DNA of 64,000 nt from the NCBI GenBank assembly GCA_030544235.1, contig CM060484.1, positions 17,281,031-17,345,030 on the forward strand, written 5' to 3'. Numbering within the stretch: position 1 is the first letter of the stretch; the number at the start of each line of letters is the position of its first letter. The notes under the pieces were generated by a model. It was not told the DNA's origin and did not search any database. It saw nothing but the letters and a program-made list of their open reading frames with translations. Shown piece after piece: positions 59,891-64,000 of this stretch. Origin of the DNA: Lepturacanthus savala (Eukaryota > Chordata > Actinopteri > Scombriformes > Trichiuridae). Both the position numbers and the translations under genes were made by a program.

Positions 59891-62800
59891 GATTCTGGAC
59901 CGATCTGCGCATTCTTCTAAAATTTTAATTGTGTTCTTGAACTTTTGTTGTCACAAAAGAAAAAGAAAAAAAAGTTTGCTTGCTCTCAAATTCAGAATGG
60001 AGCAAAAGAGCCACCTGGTAATGGTACGTTTGCTAGGTCAAGTCTATTACACGAATGTAGGTAGGTAGATAGATGATATAGCCTACAGAGCTTATAGCCT
60101 CTAGTTGATGTAGCGTTACTTTTGATAGCAAATGGATTTGCAGCTGCTTGTTTGATTAACATGGAAGGCAAGATGAGAAAATAGAACATAAATGTTTGTG
60201 TTAATATATAGACGGTGGTTGTGGTCGGGGTGTGGGTGGGTTCGGGGTAGTGGACTGGCAGCTGGTAGTATTTTGGCTGGTGTGGCCAAAATACAGCAGT
60301 CACGGTGGATTTTAATGTCCCACTTTGTCCCTGGGTGCCAGAATAGTGGAAACTAGACCTTTTATCCAACAACTTTCTGGTCTGAATGGTTCTAACAAAC
60401 ACGACACAAACATAAATCACAACAAATTTAGTACAGTCACTACTTCTGAATGTGTCCCTATAACGCGAAGAGTCCTCTTAAGACTACTGTGTCCTATTCT
60501 TTAATATTGTCATCACTGCCGTCTTTTCTATCCCTCTTTCTCTCGACTCTATTTTGTGGTTCGTGTAGTTCCTTCCTCTTATCTCCTCATTCCAGTGCTG
60601 CTGCCACTCTTTATTGATTTTCTTCTTCGCAACAATCTCCCCTCCTCCAAGTTCCCCCCCATTTTGAAAGTTTAATTGTTGTGTCTGTTTTATTTACTGC
60701 TTGTTTTGCTGTTTTCTCGACTCTTTCATTGCCCATAACACGCGTGTTTGCAGGAACCCAGATGACTCTTGAGCGTCTTTCCATTATTTCAAATAGTAGG
60801 TCTCAGTGATTACTGGATGTACCATGCTTTAGGCTGCACAGAGCAGACACTGAGCAACTACAGATCGGAGCTTTATTAGGTTTGGCTTTCTCAACCCACT
60901 CTAAAGCCATCCAAATGGCAGACAACTCAATTGTAAAGACACTTAAGAAGTTTGATGCCCTCATACATATTGCATCTCTGTGGCTAGGGACTGCAATGCT
61001 GAACCAGTGTGGTCTGATATTGGATCTTTTGATCCATCTGTAAACACCTGTGTATATACTTTATGTACTTACTCTCTGTATAATTATAAAACTCATTTTC
61101 TAAATCTGCAGTGCACCACCTTCCTTTCACTAAAGAGCATATTTCAGGTTACAACTCCCTTAAAGCAATGCTTATAAATATAATTTGGATAAAAAACTTG
61201 TTCCGACATTGTTTTTAGAGCCATTTTTGTGACATATTTTTACTTCTGTATTTGAAAACACTTGACTGGAAGTGACATAGGCAGAGGGAGTCCGGTAAAG
61301 CTTAAGAATAGGAATACAATGGATCCTGGTGCATTTACTGACCCAGAGGAAACTGTACATGTGTACAATTACATATACGATGGTCACATCTGTACAATTA
61401 TGAGCCAGTTATGCAGCAGGGAGAGACAACAAGAGAAAGAATTATTGGCCAGTGGAGAAAGGTGAGAGACTGGTGTTACACGCATTAGCTATAGATATGA
61501 AACACTATGCTCGCATCACAATATCATACAGATTGCTATCATGTATCAGGCAATAAAAACTGGCATTGTTCATCTAATTATTAGAGCCGAGTATTGCTAC
61601 CTACCAATAACTGATACTTAAGAGCTTGTTTACATCCTGTCTCATACTCATTAATGTTCATCAACAATAAGTGGCAACATTAATGCTTCACCAGCACCAT
61701 CCATGAGAAAGATGAGATAAATTCATGTCTTAACCCATTTAAATATAAAAGCCACTAAGTCTAGGATTGTTATTTTACACATTACTCATTAAAGCCCAGT
61801 TTTTTTTTCAAAGATTTCATTCATATAATACGATCAGTTGAGTCACTAACAATCATGTTATGCAGCTATTTTTTTTCCATTTTGTACTATTTTCTATTGC
61901 AGAAAATAACAAATTCTTTTTTGTTGAATCATTCTAGAGACTTGAATGATTAAATAGATATATACATGTCAAGGTTGAATATCATAATAACCTAAATGAA
62001 ATAACTCTTTCTAGGAGGGTTTCTCAGGAGGAAGGGACACGTAGTTGATGATGTCATGTGGCAGGAAGTACTTGGAAACTTATTATTTGCTTAAAAGCTT
62101 TTCTCTAAGTTGTCTACTATCATGTCATTGATCAAAAAAGCTGGATGAGTAACATTGACATGTTTGTGTTGAGCTGAGTCTCCTGCCGGCAGCAAGACGA
62201 GGAGCTTTAGCCGCTGAATGCACCGCACCGGGTGTGAGTCACACCCACTCCTTGCTTCAGCATCCCATGTTAAACTCCATCAGATCTCTTGGATAGTAAT
62301 CCTCTGCCCTAAAGTGAGCGCCACACATGACCACGACTGTTAACTGGTCCCTTTTGGCTAAAGGGAAGCCGTTAGAAAAACAAGCAGAAAAGTCCAGAAG
62401 AGTTTGCTTATTCTGATGAGGGAAACCAAAAAATTCCATTAGCCGCATAATAATAGCTGAACAGCTCACGGCCCTGTTCCACTGGTCTGGAAACAGCTTC
62501 TATCGACAAAAAAGGTGAAGTACCTACTGCTATGACTATGGGAATCATGACAATGGGCACATTTTTAAAAATGTGGAACTATCACTTCAAGCAATGCTAA
62601 CCAGGTGCTGGCTGTAGCTTATACCTAACATACAGACATAACAGTGATATTGATCTTCTCAAAGAATGAGTATATTTCCCAAAATGTGTCTTTTGTTTTT
62701 AATGTGCTCCAATTGCTCTCTCACATCTTCCGTCATTGTTTACTCAAACTCTCCATGTGTTCCTTCCCTCTCTGCCCATGACTCCTTCTCCCTTTTTCTC

Positions 62801-64000
62801 TCCCATTCTTTCATTTCGCTCATCCGGCTGCCTTTTCTATTCTGGGCGGGAGGCTAAATTATCGTATATTATAGGATGTAATTATAGTCGCTGGCTCCTG
62901 GCTGTGCAGCTCTAATTGAGCAGAGCCTCTCCATATACCTCATTAATAGTCTGACAGAATCCAAATAAGAGAGGCTGACTCTACCCAAATGCAAACCGGA
63001 TTCTCTGCTCAAACCTTAAACAGACACATCACACCATCCAACGGAACTGGAGCTGCTACAAATGAGATACACAGAAGAAGCTGTGCCTGATAGCTATGAC
63101 ATTTCCAATGATCGCTGTCGTTGTTGAGCAGCAGCAGCTGTTGTTGTTGTTGTCGACATTTGCATTTAAAGGCATTTTGCAAACACTGTAGGTCTCGTGG
63201 CGCTGCTTTGAATAACGAGTTTTGAAAAAGACGATGACGAATTTTTGTTGTCAGCGGAGTTGATTTTTGTGTTAGGTCATTAGAAGTACAGAATATTTTC
63301 ATAAATAACACCAGACACGTGTGCGCATGCAAACACACACTGATGCTCATTATCTCCTTGGAGTTGTCCCCATTTTCATTTCTCCGGTAGCAGAGAAGGG
63401 GGTTTGAGAAATCTCCCCTGGAAACTTTCGGCACCACAGAGGCCAATTTTGACCCAGATTCCCTTTTTATTGTTTAAAAGCTAATGCTCAGATGTAGAGC
63501 TGCAGGTGTGCCGTAGCTACACAAAGCAATTCCCTTCCTGAATATGCGCTGACAACTAACTTTACATACATTTTCCCAGCTGGAGTAGAAACATTGACAC
63601 TATATAAGCTATGTTAAGAAAGTGGCTTCACTGCAGACTGGAGTAATTTAATAGTGTTTTTCTCTGGAAGTGGTCTTCAAGCCTTGCAGTTATTGCTGAG
63701 CAACAGTGATGAAGGTAACATGGAGGGATCCAGGCTGATACAGAGGAGAGGAAGACAAAGGTGATGTAACAAGGGAGGGCTGGGATAAATTAAGAAGGTG
63801 GCTGGGTGTAAAGAGGGATAAACTTTGGGTGTCAGAGCATGATTGAATAGCCGAAGTAGAGCAGAGACAAGTTACTTGACCAGACGCCTCTTATCGCATG
63901 TACTTTTCCAACAAAACACCCTCCGAGCAGCCAAATACCAAGAGTCATTTCAGTGGCACCGAAAGAAACAAAAGAATTTCTTTAGCGGATGAAATGTGTT
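59891..64000. other. intergenic, candidate regulatory DNA, no gene recognised
   Basis: No coding sequence recognised. About 62,160-62,290 and 62,840-63,010 are free of repeats and, in the second case, carry clustered TAAT/ATTA homeodomain-type cores (CTAATTGAG, CATTAATAG, TGTAATTATAG). A CAGCAGCAGCTGTTGTTGTTG stretch lies at about 63,128-63,148. No further feature supported. Confidence 0.35.

Overview
The window is genomic DNA of a ray-finned fish, most likely a percomorph-type teleost. Genes are intron-rich and AT-rich spacers are long. The repeats are typically teleost: Tc1-like and hAT-like elements and their short derivatives, tRNA-derived SINEs, L2-like and other LINE tails, and long (AT)n tracts. 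Only two protein-coding genes can be supported. Nearly all other open frames are short and look like chance or repeat-derived frames.

Left part (1-12,060): the minus-strand gene ppp1r26 (protein phosphatase 1 regulatory subunit 26). Its coding sequence lies in one exon (3127-6354). A short 5' leader exon piece (6355-6425) holds a nine-codon upstream ORF. An intron of about 5.4 kb leads back to a CpG-rich promoter and first exon at about 11,380-12,060. The 3' end is unresolved: several minus-strand AATAAA signals lie between 3035 and 71. The pair at 1179-1184 (+) and 1214-1219 (-) would suit two convergent transcripts.

Middle (12,060-31,880): no gene recognised. It holds a nested cluster of hAT-like MITEs, a SINE and a LINE tail between two (AT)n tracts (12.3-14.1 kb), a LINE reverse-transcriptase fragment (15.9 kb), several teleost MITEs, an isolated CpG-rich patch (22.8-23.0 kb) and a complete 865-bp hAT element with a perfect 8-bp target duplication (29,646-30,510).

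31,890-36,760: a complete plus-strand pepsinogen A-type gene. It has a TATA box, nine exons, a 377-residue preproenzyme with both catalytic aspartates, and a poly(A) signal. The 3' splice region of exon 2 abuts the terminus of a hAT-like MITE. The enzyme has one cysteine beyond the usual six.

Right part (36,760-64,000): about 27 kb with no recognisable gene. It carries LINE fragments (37.7-38.3, 39.4-41.0 and 59.4-59.9 kb), two Tc1-like copies in the same orientation, a fold-back MITE, perfect palindromes of 26 and 20 bp, and a Tc1 relic holding a perfect 32-bp hairpin plus a nested SINE with its target duplication. Some repeat-free stretches with mixed composition (about 45.0-45.5 and 62.1-63.0 kb) are candidate conserved non-coding elements.

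The two genes have unrelated roles: a nuclear PP1 regulator and a secreted gastric protease. Nothing suggests they act together. I did not find a convincing new biological system. The most testable oddities are the TE-derived splice acceptor in pepsinogen, the uORF one base from the ppp1r26 start, the ppp1r26 stop codon lying inside a splice-donor consensus, and the hairpin and palindrome structures.
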